A stretch of 64,000 nucleotides of DNA from NCBI RefSeq assembly GCF_029051725.1, contig NZ_JAACFU010000005.1, positions 372,001 through 436,000 on the forward strand, given 5' to 3'. The DNA is from Bradyrhizobium sp. CSS354 (GTDB lineage Bacteria > Pseudomonadota > Alphaproteobacteria > Rhizobiales > Xanthobacteraceae). Numbering within the stretch: position 1 is the first letter of the stretch; each line of letters begins with the position of its first letter. The notes below the pieces were generated by a model. The model was not told where the DNA came from, ran no database searches, and saw only the letters and a program-made list of their open reading frames with translations. The position numbers and the translations under genes are program-made. This document shows positions 17,298 to 28,563 of this stretch, in pieces.

Positions 17298-18068
17298 ATG
17301 CGCATCGACGTCTCGCTGCTGCCGGCGCTTGCCGCCTCCTTCATGCTCGCCTTTGCCCGGGTCGGCGCGATGGTGATGCTGTTGCCGGGGCTGGGCGAGA
17401 CCAATATCCCGACACGGATCAAACTGTCGATCGCGCTGCTGCTCACGCTGATCATCCTGCCGCTGCATCGCAACGCCTATCAGGTCGACATGGGCTCGAT
17501 CGCGCCGCTGCTGGTGCTGATGCTGCATGAGATTGTGATCGGCATCGTGCTGGGGGCGACCGCGCGGGTGACGTTGTCGGCGCTCCAGGTTGCCGGTTCC
17601 GTGATCGCACAGCAGATGGGGCTAGGTTTCGTCACCTCGGTCGATCCGACGCAAGGGCAGCAGGGCGTGCTGGTCGGTAACTTCCTGACGATACTGGGGG
17701 TCACGCTGCTGTTCGCCACCGACAGCCATCATCTGGTGATCGCGGCACTGAATGACAGCTACACGATCTTCGCGCCGGGCGAGACGGTGTCGAGCGGCGA
17801 TATCGCCGCGCTGGCGACGCGCGCCTTTGCCGCCGCGTTCCGCCTCGGCTTGCAACTTTCCGGACCCTTCCTGGTGTTCGGCCTCGTCTTCAACATCGGG
17901 CTCGGCGTGCTGGCGCGGCTGATGCCGCAGATGCAGGTCTATTTCGTAGGCGTGCCGCTCTCGATCTTCGCCGGCTTCCTGGTGCTCGCCGTCGTGCTCA
18001 CGGCGATGATGGGCACCTATCTCGACTATTTCATCGGTGTCATGCACCAGATGATGCCACTCAAGTGA
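17298..18068 (+). CDS. fliR: flagellar export apparatus protein FliR
   Basis: 256 aa, normal length, with about six membrane segments. Family features include FARVGAMVMLLPGLGETNIP near the N-terminus and VFNIGLGVLARLMPQMQVYF near residue 200. Part of the FliPQR export gate. It follows fliQ by 17 bases and precedes flhB by 11, the usual QRB order. Confidence 0.97.
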   Translation: MRIDVSLLPALAASFMLAFARVGAMVMLLPGLGETNIPTRIKLSIALLLTLIILPLHRNAYQVDMGSIAPLLVLMLHEIVIGIVLGATARVTLSALQVAGSVIAQQMGLGFVTSVDPTQGQQGVLVGNFLTILGVTLLFATDSHHLVIAALNDSYTIFAPGETVSSGDIAALATRAFAAAFRLGLQLSGPFLVFGLVFNIGLGVLARLMPQMQVYFVGVPLSIFAGFLVLAVVLTAMMGTYLDYFIGVMHQMMPLK

Positions 18069-18079
18069 CCGGGTGATCG

Positions 18080-19159
18080 ATGGCGGAAGACAACGATCCA
18101 GAGAGTCAAACAGAAGACCCGACGCAAAAACGTCTCGAAGAGGCGCTCGAACGCGGTGACGTCGCCAAGAGCCAGGAGATCAACACCTGGTTCATGATCG
18201 CGGGCGCCACGCTCGTGGTCTCGAGCTTCTCCGGATCGGTCGGCAGCGGGCTGTTGGCGCCGATGCGCAACCTGATCGCCAATTCCTGGATGATCAAGAC
18301 CGACGGCAGGGCGCTGCTCGCCCTGATGCAGCAGATCGAAGTCGCGGTGCTGGCGGCGATGGGCGTGCCGCTGCTGATGCTGGTGCTGGCGGCAATTGCC
18401 GGCAACATGCTGCAGCACCGCCTGGTCTGGTCGGCCGAATCCCTCAAGCCCAAGTTCAGCAAGCTGTCGCCTGCCGAAGGCCTCAAGCGCATCTTCGGCA
18501 AGCAAGCGGCGGCAAACTTCCTCAAGGGTCTCGGCAAGCTGATCGTGCTCGGCGCGGTCATGACCACGATCCTGTGGCCGGAACGGCATCGCATGGAGGC
18601 GATGGTCAGGCTCGATCCGGCCGCCATGCTCGGCGCCACCACCAGCCTGACCATTCACCTGCTCGGCGCGGTGGTTGCGGCGCTCGCGATCATCGCCATC
18701 GGCGACTACTTCTTCCAGTATCGCAGCTGGTTCCAGCGGCAGAAGATGTCGCTCCAGGAGATCAAGGAAGAGTACAAGCAGTCCGAAGGCGATCCGCACA
18801 TCAAGGGCAAGCTCAGGCAACTGCGCCAGCAGCGCTCCAAGAAGCGCATGATGGCGGCGGTTCCCAAGGCCTCTGTGATCATCACCAACCCGACCCACTA
18901 TTCGATCGCGCTGTCCTACGAGCGCGGCATGTCTGCGCCGATCTGCGTCGCCAAGGGCGTCGACAACCTCGCTTTCAAGATCCGGGAGATCGCGCGCGAG
19001 CACGACATCCCGATCGTCGAGAACGTGCCGCTCGCCCGCGCGCTCTACGCCACCGTCGAGATCGACGAGGAAATCCCGACCGAGCACTACCATGCGGTGG
19101 CCGAAGTCATCGGCTACGTCATGCGTCTGAAGAGCGGATTTGGCGCCAGCCGGCAATAA
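18080..19159 (+). CDS. flhB: flagellar export switch protein FlhB
   Basis: 359 aa. N-terminal charged SQTEDPTQKRLEEALERGD, four membrane segments, and a cytoplasmic domain carrying the self-cleaving NPTH at residues 270-273. The conserved IREIAREHDIPIVENVPLAR follows. FlhB switches export from rod/hook to filament subunits after cleavage at N-P; the motif is intact, so cleavage is expected. Last flagellar gene before cckA. Confidence 0.97.
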   Translation: MAEDNDPESQTEDPTQKRLEEALERGDVAKSQEINTWFMIAGATLVVSSFSGSVGSGLLAPMRNLIANSWMIKTDGRALLALMQQIEVAVLAAMGVPLLMLVLAAIAGNMLQHRLVWSAESLKPKFSKLSPAEGLKRIFGKQAAANFLKGLGKLIVLGAVMTTILWPERHRMEAMVRLDPAAMLGATTSLTIHLLGAVVAALAIIAIGDYFFQYRSWFQRQKMSLQEIKEEYKQSEGDPHIKGKLRQLRQQRSKKRMMAAVPKASVIITNPTHYSIALSYERGMSAPICVAKGVDNLAFKIREIAREHDIPIVENVPLARALYATVEIDEEIPTEHYHAVAEVIGYVMRLKSGFGASRQ

Positions 19160-19313
19160 AACCCCTGAAAAGTACTGGAAATGGCCGTAATCTGGGAATC
19201 AGCGTACCTTTCGCCCCTGCTGCCCTTGCGCCTGCGGGTCCGATTCAGGCAGGGAGGACCCTGCGCGCCCTGTAGCGCGTTGATTCTCTGCCGACAGGCT
19301 GTGCCAGCTTGAG

Positions 19314-21896
<2,583 letters not shown>

Positions 21897-22125
21897 GGGC
21901 CTCAACGCAATGATGACGGCAAAGCGGAATTCCCGTCGCCAAAGCGACCGGTAACCCGCGACCGCGGCTCCTTTGCACACCCGGCCAAGCCGCCGCCAAA
22001 TATGGGCTTTTGCCACATCCCCGCGACTGAGGGCCGCAGCCATAAGTTCCGATAGTGGCTTCCTTTTTACGGAAGGCTGCCCATCTTAGGGACACGTCCC
22101 CATGCCGGGGATCTGGGAAACGAAC

Positions 22126-23106
22126 ATGAATTTCTCGCAACGCTCCCGCAGCATCTTCAAGACGATTGCCGTCGTGCTGGCGCTTGCGCTGCCGACTGCG
22201 CTGGCGATCTCGTCCGCCGACGCGCGCGTCGGTGGCGGCATGTCGTCGGGTTCGCGCGGTTCACGCACCTATTCGGCCCCGCCGTCGACCACGACCGCGC
22301 CGGGCTCGACCTCGCAGTTCAATCGGACCTACACCCAGCCGGGCGCAGGCATGAATTCGGCTGCCGCCGCACCCGCGCGCGGCGGCCTGTTCGGCCGGGC
22401 CGGCGGCTTCATGGGCGGCCTTGCGGCCGGCTTCCTCGGCGCAGGCCTGCTCGGCATGCTGTTCGGCGGTGGCCTGTTCGGCGGTCTTGGCGGCATGTCG
22501 TCGATCATCGGCCTGATCATCCAGATCGTGCTCGTGGTGCTCGTGGTTCGCTTGGCGATGTCCTGGTGGCAGCGCCGCCACACCCCGCAGGCGGCCTATG
22601 CCAACGCTGAAGCCGGTGCCGGTCCGGGACCGCAGGCGAACAACCGTAGTGGCCTTGGTGGCGGTCTTGGCGGCGGCTTCGGCTTCGGCGCCAACAACGC
22701 ACCGCTCGAGATCAAGCCGGACGACTATGAGGCGTTCGAGCGCCTGCTCGGCGACGTCCAGTCCGCCTGGTCCAACGAGGACGTGGCCAAGCTGCACACG
22801 CTGGCGACGCCGGAAATGGTCTCCTATTTCGAGCAGGACCTCGGCCAGAACCGTGCGCGGAACGTCGTCAACAAGGTCAGCGATGTGAAGCTGATGCAGG
22901 GCGACCTCGCGGAATCCTGGCGCGAAGGCGAGACCGATTACGCGACGGTGGCGCTGCGCTTCGCGCTCACCGACAAGACGCTCGACCGCAATACCGGCGC
23001 AATTGTCGCCGGCAGCGAGCAGCCGGGCGAGGCCACCGAAGTCTGGACCTTTGCCCGACGTCCGGGCGGCGCCTGGGAACTGTCGGCGATCCAGCAGACC
23101 AACTGA
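22126..23106 (+). CDS. Tim44-like domain membrane protein
   Basis: 326 aa from ATG 22126, which begins a signal peptide (IFKTIAVVLALALPTALAIS); ATG 22102 in frame is an alternative. A Ser/Pro/Thr-rich stretch and a Gly-rich hydrophobic region (about 90-155, FMGGLAAGFLGAGLLGMLFG and IIGLIIQIVLVVLVVRLAMS) precede a Tim44-like C-terminal domain (about 200-326, ending GGAWELSAIQQTN). Bacterial Tim44-like proteins are membrane-associated; their role is unclear. A strong terminator follows. The last codons and terminator have a second, diverged copy about 5.3 kb downstream. Confidence 0.85.
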   Translation: MNFSQRSRSIFKTIAVVLALALPTALAISSADARVGGGMSSGSRGSRTYSAPPSTTTAPGSTSQFNRTYTQPGAGMNSAAAAPARGGLFGRAGGFMGGLAAGFLGAGLLGMLFGGGLFGGLGGMSSIIGLIIQIVLVVLVVRLAMSWWQRRHTPQAAYANAEAGAGPGPQANNRSGLGGGLGGGFGFGANNAPLEIKPDDYEAFERLLGDVQSAWSNEDVAKLHTLATPEMVSYFEQDLGQNRARNVVNKVSDVKLMQGDLAESWREGETDYATVALRFALTDKTLDRNTGAIVAGSEQPGEATEVWTFARRPGGAWELSAIQQTN

Positions 23107-23163
23107 TCGCGCGTATAGCGACAAACGAGGGCGTCGTGCTTCGGCACGGCGCCCTTTTTGTTT
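23071..23163 (+). repeat. direct repeat copy A (Tim44 3' end plus terminator)
   Basis: The first 40 bases, the last codons of the Tim44-like gene, match 28383-28422 at about 35 of 40 positions; the downstream hairpin and T-run are also alike. The pair brackets the amidase and ABC-transporter block. Confidence 0.6.
23129..23163 (+). terminator. rho-independent terminator of the Tim44-like gene
   Basis: An 11-bp stem (GGGCGTCGTGC with GCACGGCGCCC, one G-U pair) closes on a UUCG tetraloop and is followed by TTTTTGTTT. Confidence 0.9.
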
Positions 23164-23273
23164 GAGCGGCGCGTTTCCGGTCAGGCGGCCATTTGGGCGA
23201 AGCACTTAATTGCTTGTTGGCCGCGCAGAGCTGCCGCAATTTCGCGCCTGCCGGTCGGATGAGGAGATATTCC

Positions 23274-24659
23274 GTGAGCCAGTGTGTCGCGCGCCTCAGG
23301 ACAAACTACGAAGGCATTGCCAGGAGTTCGTCCCTGCTGCTGGAGGCGATCGGAACGGCGTATGACCGGATCGAGGCCGAGCGCGACCGCAATTGCTGGA
23401 TCTATCTTCGCCCGCGGCAGGAGGCACTCGAAGAATGCCATAAGCTGGTGGCGCGCGCGCGGACGGGCGAAAATCTTCCGCTGCTCGGCATTCCATTTGG
23501 TGTGAAGGACAATATCGACGTCGCGGGAATGCCGACCACTGCCGCATGTCCGGCGTTCAGCTATACGCCCTGGAATTCCGCGCATAGCGTCGAACGCCTC
23601 ATCGCGGCCGGCGCAATTTGCCTCGGAAAGACCAATCTCGATCAGTTCGCCACAGGCCTATCCGGCGTGCGCTCGCCCCACGGCCCCTGCGCGTCGGTTG
23701 CCGACGCGCGCTATGTTGCCGGCGGCTCCAGTTCCGGGTCCGCGGTCGCCGTGGCGGCCGGGCACGTCGCCTTTGCGCTCGGCACCGATACCGGCGGCTC
23801 GGGGCGCATACCTGCCGGGTTCAACAACATCGTCGGAATCAAGCCGACCATTGGGCTGGTGTCATCACGTGGCCTGGTGCCGAACTGTCCGACGATCGAT
23901 TGCGTGTCGGTATTCTGCAATACGGTCAGCGATGGCGAAGCGATTCTCGACATCATCGAAGGGTTTGATTTCGAAGATCCCTACAGCCGCCAGCCCAGAA
24001 TTGTTTTCTCCGCCAACGGGCCGGCGCCATCATTCCGGTTCGGCCGCGTTGCGCCAGCGGATCTCGAATGCTTCGGCATGTCGGAATGCGGCGAACTTTA
24101 CGAGAGCGCCTGCGAGCGTTTTTCTCATATCGGAGGAACGGCGATCGAGGTGGACTTCGCCCCATTCCGCCAGGCCGGGGAGTTGATGTTCAGCGGTCCC
24201 TGGGTCGCGGAGCGGCACTCTGCCATCGCTTCGCTCATCGACGTCCAATCCGGCTCCTTGCTTGATGTCACGAGGACCGTGCTGGACTCAGCCGCCGGCT
24301 ATTCGGCGATCGACACGTTTGGTGCCATTCACCGGCTGCACCGGCTTCGTCGCGACGCCGAAGCAATCTTTGCCGGCATCGATGCCCTGGTGGTTCCGAC
24401 TGCACCGCGGCCGTTCACACTGGAGGAGATGCATCGTGATCCGATCACCCTCAACAATCGTCTCGGCTACTACTCGTACTTTGCCAATCTACTCGATCTC
24501 TGCGGCGTCGCCGTTCCGAATGCGAAATTGCCAAACGGCATGCCCATGGGCGTGACCCTGCTGGCGCCGGCCTGGCACGATCGCGCGCTGATCGGACTGG
24601 CGCGGCGGTTCGAGGCCGGCGCAGACGGAGCGGCGTTCGAATTAAAGTCTGGCGGCTAA
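23274..24659 (+). CDS. amidase, allophanate-hydrolase-like (AtzF N-domain)
   Basis: 461 aa from GTG 23274, chosen for its GAGGAGAT site; ATG 23259 is in frame. Amidase-signature enzyme with the Ser-cisSer-Lys triad visible: Lys in GVKDNID, the Ser cluster AGGSSSGSAVAVAAG, and nucleophile Ser in GTDTGGSGRIPAGFNNIVGIKP. The last motif and CPTIDCVSVF resemble allophanate hydrolases more than glutamyl-tRNA amidotransferase A. It lacks the C-terminal domain found in full AtzF, and no urea carboxylase lies nearby, so the substrate may be another small amide. It converges (10-base gap) on the Crp/ABC operon, which could import that substrate. Confidence 0.8.
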   Translation: MSQCVARLRTNYEGIARSSSLLLEAIGTAYDRIEAERDRNCWIYLRPRQEALEECHKLVARARTGENLPLLGIPFGVKDNIDVAGMPTTAACPAFSYTPWNSAHSVERLIAAGAICLGKTNLDQFATGLSGVRSPHGPCASVADARYVAGGSSSGSAVAVAAGHVAFALGTDTGGSGRIPAGFNNIVGIKPTIGLVSSRGLVPNCPTIDCVSVFCNTVSDGEAILDIIEGFDFEDPYSRQPRIVFSANGPAPSFRFGRVAPADLECFGMSECGELYESACERFSHIGGTAIEVDFAPFRQAGELMFSGPWVAERHSAIASLIDVQSGSLLDVTRTVLDSAAGYSAIDTFGAIHRLHRLRRDAEAIFAGIDALVVPTAPRPFTLEEMHRDPITLNNRLGYYSYFANLLDLCGVAVPNAKLPNGMPMGVTLLAPAWHDRALIGLARRFEAGADGAAFELKSGG

Positions 24660-24669
24660 AGGGCCGACA

Positions 24670-25395
24670 TTATCCCATCGCCTGCCCGAGCGTAGAAACA
24701 TCCAGAATCGAAATCACGGATCTTTCGTATCTGATCACGCCTTCGTCCTGGAGCCGCGCGAGTTGCACGGTCACCCATTGGCGGGTGGATCCGATGAGGT
24801 TGGCGAGATCCCCGTGGGTAAACGGTATGCCGACGACGATCTCACCGTCGCGCTTTACGCCGTAGACGTGAGACAGGAAGATCAGCAAGCTGTGCAGCCG
24901 CTCGGTGACCGAACGCGTCCCAAGCATCTGAGCCATTGCCGAATAGCATCGCGCCTTGAATGCGAGGGCATCCAGCAAGGCGACGGCGATTGCCGGCGAT
25001 TCAAGCGCAAGCCGCCGCAACGCCAGTCCGGGCATGAACGTCAAGCGGCTGCGCTCGGCCGCAACCGATGTCCACATGTGCGGGCCCGTCCCGAATATGT
25101 CGGGCCCGCCGACGAAGTTGCCGGGAAACCAATAGGCGAGCGTGACTTCGCGCCCCGACGGTGCCGCATAGTAGCTGCGTATGCGGCCCTCGCTGATCAG
25201 GTAAATTCCGGCCTGCGCGTCGCCCTGAGACCAAACCAGTTGGCCGGCTTCCAGGATCTTTTCGCGTCCGATCGCACGCAACCGGTTGCAATCAGCCCGG
25301 TTGAGACCATCCAGCAAGCCGGGCAGCGGTCTGACGAGATCGTCCGACTCCGCGAGCATCACACCTGCCGCAATCGCGCTGTTCGCCCTGTGCAT
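24670..25395 (-). CDS. Crp/Fnr family transcriptional regulator
   Basis: 241 aa from ATG 25395, which has GGAG exactly 6 bases upstream; a longer in-frame start at 25434 is less likely. Cyclic-nucleotide-binding-like beta domain (about 40-140, GIYLISEGRIRSYY) and a winged helix (about 180-235, FTHGDLANLIGSTRQWVTVQ). It lacks the N-terminal cysteines of Fnr, so no Fe-S cluster is expected. Last gene of the leftward ABC operon, 90 bases after the ATPase gene, suggesting local control of it and perhaps of the amidase. Confidence 0.85.
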   Translation of the reverse strand: MHRANSAIAAGVMLAESDDLVRPLPGLLDGLNRADCNRLRAIGREKILEAGQLVWSQGDAQAGIYLISEGRIRSYYAAPSGREVTLAYWFPGNFVGGPDIFGTGPHMWTSVAAERSRLTFMPGLALRRLALESPAIAVALLDALAFKARCYSAMAQMLGTRSVTERLHSLLIFLSHVYGVKRDGEIVVGIPFTHGDLANLIGSTRQWVTVQLARLQDEGVIRYERSVISILDVSTLGQAMG

Positions 25396-25485
25396 GGCCG
25401 GCTCCGCATGTGAGACCCGGCATCGACTATTCAAGAACCATGCCAGCCCGCTGCGGTCCGCCTCAGACCCGAGGGCTCCGGGTCA

Positions 25486-26346
25486 TCAGTCCGCGTCCGA
25501 CTGATTGAACGCCCGCAACCCTTCTGCGCGGATGACGTCGAGACAATCCTTCTTGAGCGAAAGATAAGCTGGCTCGACCATGACAGAACTCGACCGTGGG
25601 CGCGGCAGCTTGACCGCGACTTCGCGCAGGATGCGGCCGGGTCCCGCGCTCATGATGAGAACGCGGTCGGCCAGCACGATGGCTTCATCGATGTCATGCG
25701 TCACGAATACGATTGTCGCCTTGATCCGGTCGCGCAACGCCAGCAGATTGTCCTGCATCACCGCACGGGTCTGTGCGTCGAGCGCCCCGAAGGGCTCGTC
25801 CATCAGCAGCACACGGGGCTGATTGGCCAACGCTCGCGCGATCGCCACGCGCTGTTGCATGCCGCCGGACAGCGTGTTCGGATAAGCGTCGGCGAAACGC
25901 TTGAGGCCGACCATCGCGATCAAATCGTCGGCGATGGCATACGCTTCCGTCGTGGACTTCCCGAGCATCCTGGGACCGTGGGCGATGTTGCTGCGGACGG
26001 ACTTCCAGGGGAAGAGATGCGGCTGCTGGAACACCATGCCGACATCGGGACGCGGACTGTAGACGGGCGCGCCCTCGACCAGGATCTCGCCTTCGAACGG
26101 CACTTCCAGCCCGGCGATCGTATTGAGCACCGTCGACTTGCCGCAGCCGGAGGGACCGGCGATGCAAACGAACTCGCCAGGCGCCACGTCAAACGAAACG
26201 CGATCGACCGCGATGATCTGCCCGCGCTTGGTGTCGAAAACGATGCTCAGGTTCGAGACTTGAATGGCCGGTTGTGTCCGCGCCGATTCGACGGAGGCAG
26301 GCGAACTTGCCAGCGCCAGGTTCATGCCCGATCGAGATCCCGACAT
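25486..26346 (-). CDS. ABC transporter ATP-binding protein, SsuB/NrtD/TauB type
   Basis: 286 aa from ATG 26346, whose A shares a base with the permease stop; GTG 26355 is an alternative. Walker A GPSGCGKST, Q-loop VFQQPHLFPW, signature LSGGMQQRVAIARALA, Walker B VLLMDEPFGALD and switch His in FVTHDIDEA are intact. The family energises uptake of nitrate, sulfonates, taurine or thiamine precursors. Co-transcribed with permease and binding protein. Confidence 0.93.
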   Translation of the reverse strand: MSGSRSGMNLALASSPASVESARTQPAIQVSNLSIVFDTKRGQIIAVDRVSFDVAPGEFVCIAGPSGCGKSTVLNTIAGLEVPFEGEILVEGAPVYSPRPDVGMVFQQPHLFPWKSVRSNIAHGPRMLGKSTTEAYAIADDLIAMVGLKRFADAYPNTLSGGMQQRVAIARALANQPRVLLMDEPFGALDAQTRAVMQDNLLALRDRIKATIVFVTHDIDEAIVLADRVLIMSAGPGRILREVAVKLPRPRSSSVMVEPAYLSLKKDCLDVIRAEGLRAFNQSDAD

Positions 26347-27194
26347 CAGCGCCACCAGACGATACGTTCGGCAAGAGCCGCAAACAGCCGGTCGGCGATG
26401 AACGAAATCAACCCGAGCGCTGCGAGCCCGCCCATGACCTGGCCCGTTTGCAAATTCTGCTGCGCAATCTCGATCCTGTAGACAATGCCGGCGAAAGCGC
26501 CAGCCAGTTCAGCCGCGACAAGCGTGTAGAAGGAGATGCTGACGGCGGTGCGCAACCCGACCACAATGTAGGGAAGCGCGCCCAACAGCACGATCTCCTG
26601 CAGCATCTGCCGTCGGGGCGTGCCGAGCATCAACGCCGCCCGAATAAGGCCACGGTCGACCTTCTGCACGCCGATGTGAGTCGAAAGCCATACCGTGAAG
26701 AATACGCCCCATACGACGAGGAACAATTTTCCCGCCTCCGACAGGCCGAACCAGAGGATGACGATCGGCACGAACGCAATCGGCGGAATTGGCCGCAAGA
26801 TATGGAATAGCGGGGACAGCAAGCTCGAGATAAGGGGGAATTGGCCGGTGAGAACACCGAGCAGGATGCCGAGCGCGCCGCCTATGATGAATCCCGTGGT
26901 GACGCGAAAAAGGCTAGCCAACAGATCGCTAAAGAACTGTCCGCTTCGTATCCATTCAAGCACGGCCGCAGCAACCACCGTCGGCGGCGGAAACAGCACC
27001 ATGTTGACGGTCCCGGAACGGGAGACCAGTTCCCAGAGCCCAATGAACAAGGGAAGCGAAAGCGCCCCGACCAGAATATTGAGGCGGCGAAGCCGAACCG
27101 AATTCGGCCGCCGAGCGCGACCGCCAGTGCGGATGGCAATATCGCGTCCCGCTGAAGTGGCTTCCTGCATGGCCGCGCGGGTGGCTATTTCCAT
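26346..27194 (-). CDS. ABC transporter permease, SsuC/NrtB type
   Basis: 282 aa from ATG 27194, which overlaps the binding-protein gene by 10 bases; ATG 27170 is also possible, and the long N-terminal extension of the open frame is rejected since it covers the previous gene. About six membrane segments; the cytoplasmic EAA-like loop is RAALMLGTPRRQMLQEIVLLGALPYIV in part. Opening segment LPLFIGLWELVSRSG is typical of SsuC/TauC permeases. Confidence 0.92.
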   Translation of the reverse strand: MEIATRAAMQEATSAGRDIAIRTGGRARRPNSVRLRRLNILVGALSLPLFIGLWELVSRSGTVNMVLFPPPTVVAAAVLEWIRSGQFFSDLLASLFRVTTGFIIGGALGILLGVLTGQFPLISSLLSPLFHILRPIPPIAFVPIVILWFGLSEAGKLFLVVWGVFFTVWLSTHIGVQKVDRGLIRAALMLGTPRRQMLQEIVLLGALPYIVVGLRTAVSISFYTLVAAELAGAFAGIVYRIEIAQQNLQTGQVMGGLAALGLISFIADRLFAALAERIVWWR

Positions 27195-28198
27195 GACAGG
27201 GTGACGCGTGCGGGATCGACCTTTTTCAGTGGCTCGGTGACGACGACCTTGCTGAAGTCGGGCATCGCCGCTCCCGGAGGATGGTTGCCGCTCTCGAGGC
27301 GCCATGCGGAATGGGTCTTCAGAATCTCGATCAACCGGTCGTCGAGACGCACCCGGTAAACATAGTCGGCCCAGATGGGAGCGAGTTCGTCCCGCTTCAT
27401 TCCAACCGCGTCCGCCACTGTCGTGATTGCTTCATCCGGCTGTGCTTTCATCCAGATCTCGGCATCGATCAGTGCGGCGATGAATTTCTCGACCAGCACT
27501 GGGTTGGCGTCCAGATAGGGCTTCATGACGACGATATTGAACGTCTCGGAGTAGGTGCCCTTTGTATCCACCTCAGCGACGGCTTCGCCCAGGGCCTTCT
27601 TCGCGTTGGCCACGTGGGGCTCCCAGGTGTCGATCGCGTCGATGCTTCCGGCGGCAAGTGCCGGCAGCATCTCCTGCGGCCGCAGATTGACGAGGGTGAC
27701 ATCCTTGGGCGTCAATCCCGCCGACTTCAGCAAGGTCGCCGTGTAAACCTCGCTACCGGTGCCGGCAGTGAAGGCGATTCGCTTGCCGCGAAGATCTGCC
27801 CTGGTCTTGACGCCGGCCTTGGCCGCGACGAGCGTCTTGAGATCGGAATATTCCATCCCGGCGACGAAGGCGATGGGCTGGTTTGCCATCGTGGATGCGG
27901 TGACCGGCGCCTCCGCCGTGGTCGCGATGTCGGCACCGCCCCCGATCACGGTGTCCAGGCACTGCTTGCCGGACGTGAAGTTCGAAACCGTGATGTCCAG
28001 TCCGTGCTTTTCGAAGATTCCCTTCGACTTGGCGATGATCGCAAGGCCGGAGATCGGTGCGAGATTTTGCGCCAGCCGGGCTTTGAGCAGTTCCGCGGCC
28101 AAGGCGCAGTTCGGACCCAGGGCAAGACCGACGGCAAGGCAGCAAAGGGTGGCGCGGCCGGCAATTGTCGTGATTGGGCGGATGGTGGTCCGGTGCAT
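27185..28198 (-). CDS. ABC transporter substrate-binding protein, NrtA/SsuA type
   Basis: 337 aa. ATG 28198 has GGGGAGA at good spacing and starts a signal peptide (about 1-35, CCLAVGLALGPNCALA). NMT1/SsuA fold motifs: GLAIIAKSKGIFEKHGLDIT, TTAEAPVTAS, RGKRIAFTAGTGSE and IDAIDTWEPHVANAK. Periplasmic capture of a small organic nitrogen or sulfur compound. The ligand cannot be told from sequence; the convergent amidase hints at an amide or urea-like compound. Confidence 0.9.
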   Translation of the reverse strand: MHRTTIRPITTIAGRATLCCLAVGLALGPNCALAAELLKARLAQNLAPISGLAIIAKSKGIFEKHGLDITVSNFTSGKQCLDTVIGGGADIATTAEAPVTASTMANQPIAFVAGMEYSDLKTLVAAKAGVKTRADLRGKRIAFTAGTGSEVYTATLLKSAGLTPKDVTLVNLRPQEMLPALAAGSIDAIDTWEPHVANAKKALGEAVAEVDTKGTYSETFNIVVMKPYLDANPVLVEKFIAALIDAEIWMKAQPDEAITTVADAVGMKRDELAPIWADYVYRVRLDDRLIEILKTHSAWRLESGNHPPGAAMPDFSKVVVTEPLKKVDPARVTLSWK

Positions 28199-28382
28199 GA
28201 ACGATCTCCCCTTGCGCCGCGCGCTACGCAGCCCCGATGTGATCGCGGATACCGCCCTGAACGGTCCCGCCACAGTCCCCCGCGTCCTCCCCTGGACGAT
28301 CACTTGAGGATCGGCCCATTTGGTATGCTCGCCCGGCACCATTGTCCCGGGAAGCAATTAATCGACATGGCAGTCGGGAAGC
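28199..28382. other. intergenic region upstream of the ABC operon
   Basis: Together with repeat copy B and the bases up to 28563 this makes a 365-base gap between the binding-protein gene and the lectin-like gene. It must hold the ABC-operon promoter, but no clear -35/-10 pair was identified. Confidence 0.3.
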
Positions 28383-28480
28383 GGCTGGGAATCGTCGGCG
28401 ATCCCGCCGACCAACTGATCGCAGACGACATGAAAAAACCAGGGCATCGTGCTTCTTGCACGGGGCCTTTTTCTTTTGGG
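28383..28480 (+). repeat. direct repeat copy B (Tim44-tail remnant plus hairpin)
   Basis: In the frame corresponding to copy A, bases 28383-28418 encode GWESSAIPPTN and a stop, against AWELSAIQQTN and a stop at the Tim44 gene end. It is followed by a hairpin (CGTGC-TTCTT-GCACG, with further outer pairs) and a T-run at about 28469-28478, as in copy A. No gene of this strand ends here, so it looks like a displaced 3' end or a dispersed repeat. Confidence 0.6.
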
Positions 28481-28563
28481 CGTCTCGCATCGCGGCATCG
28501 GAATAAGCGGGCCTGCGTCGGGTTGAAATCTGGCGGCCAACGACAACACAAATGGAGGACAGG

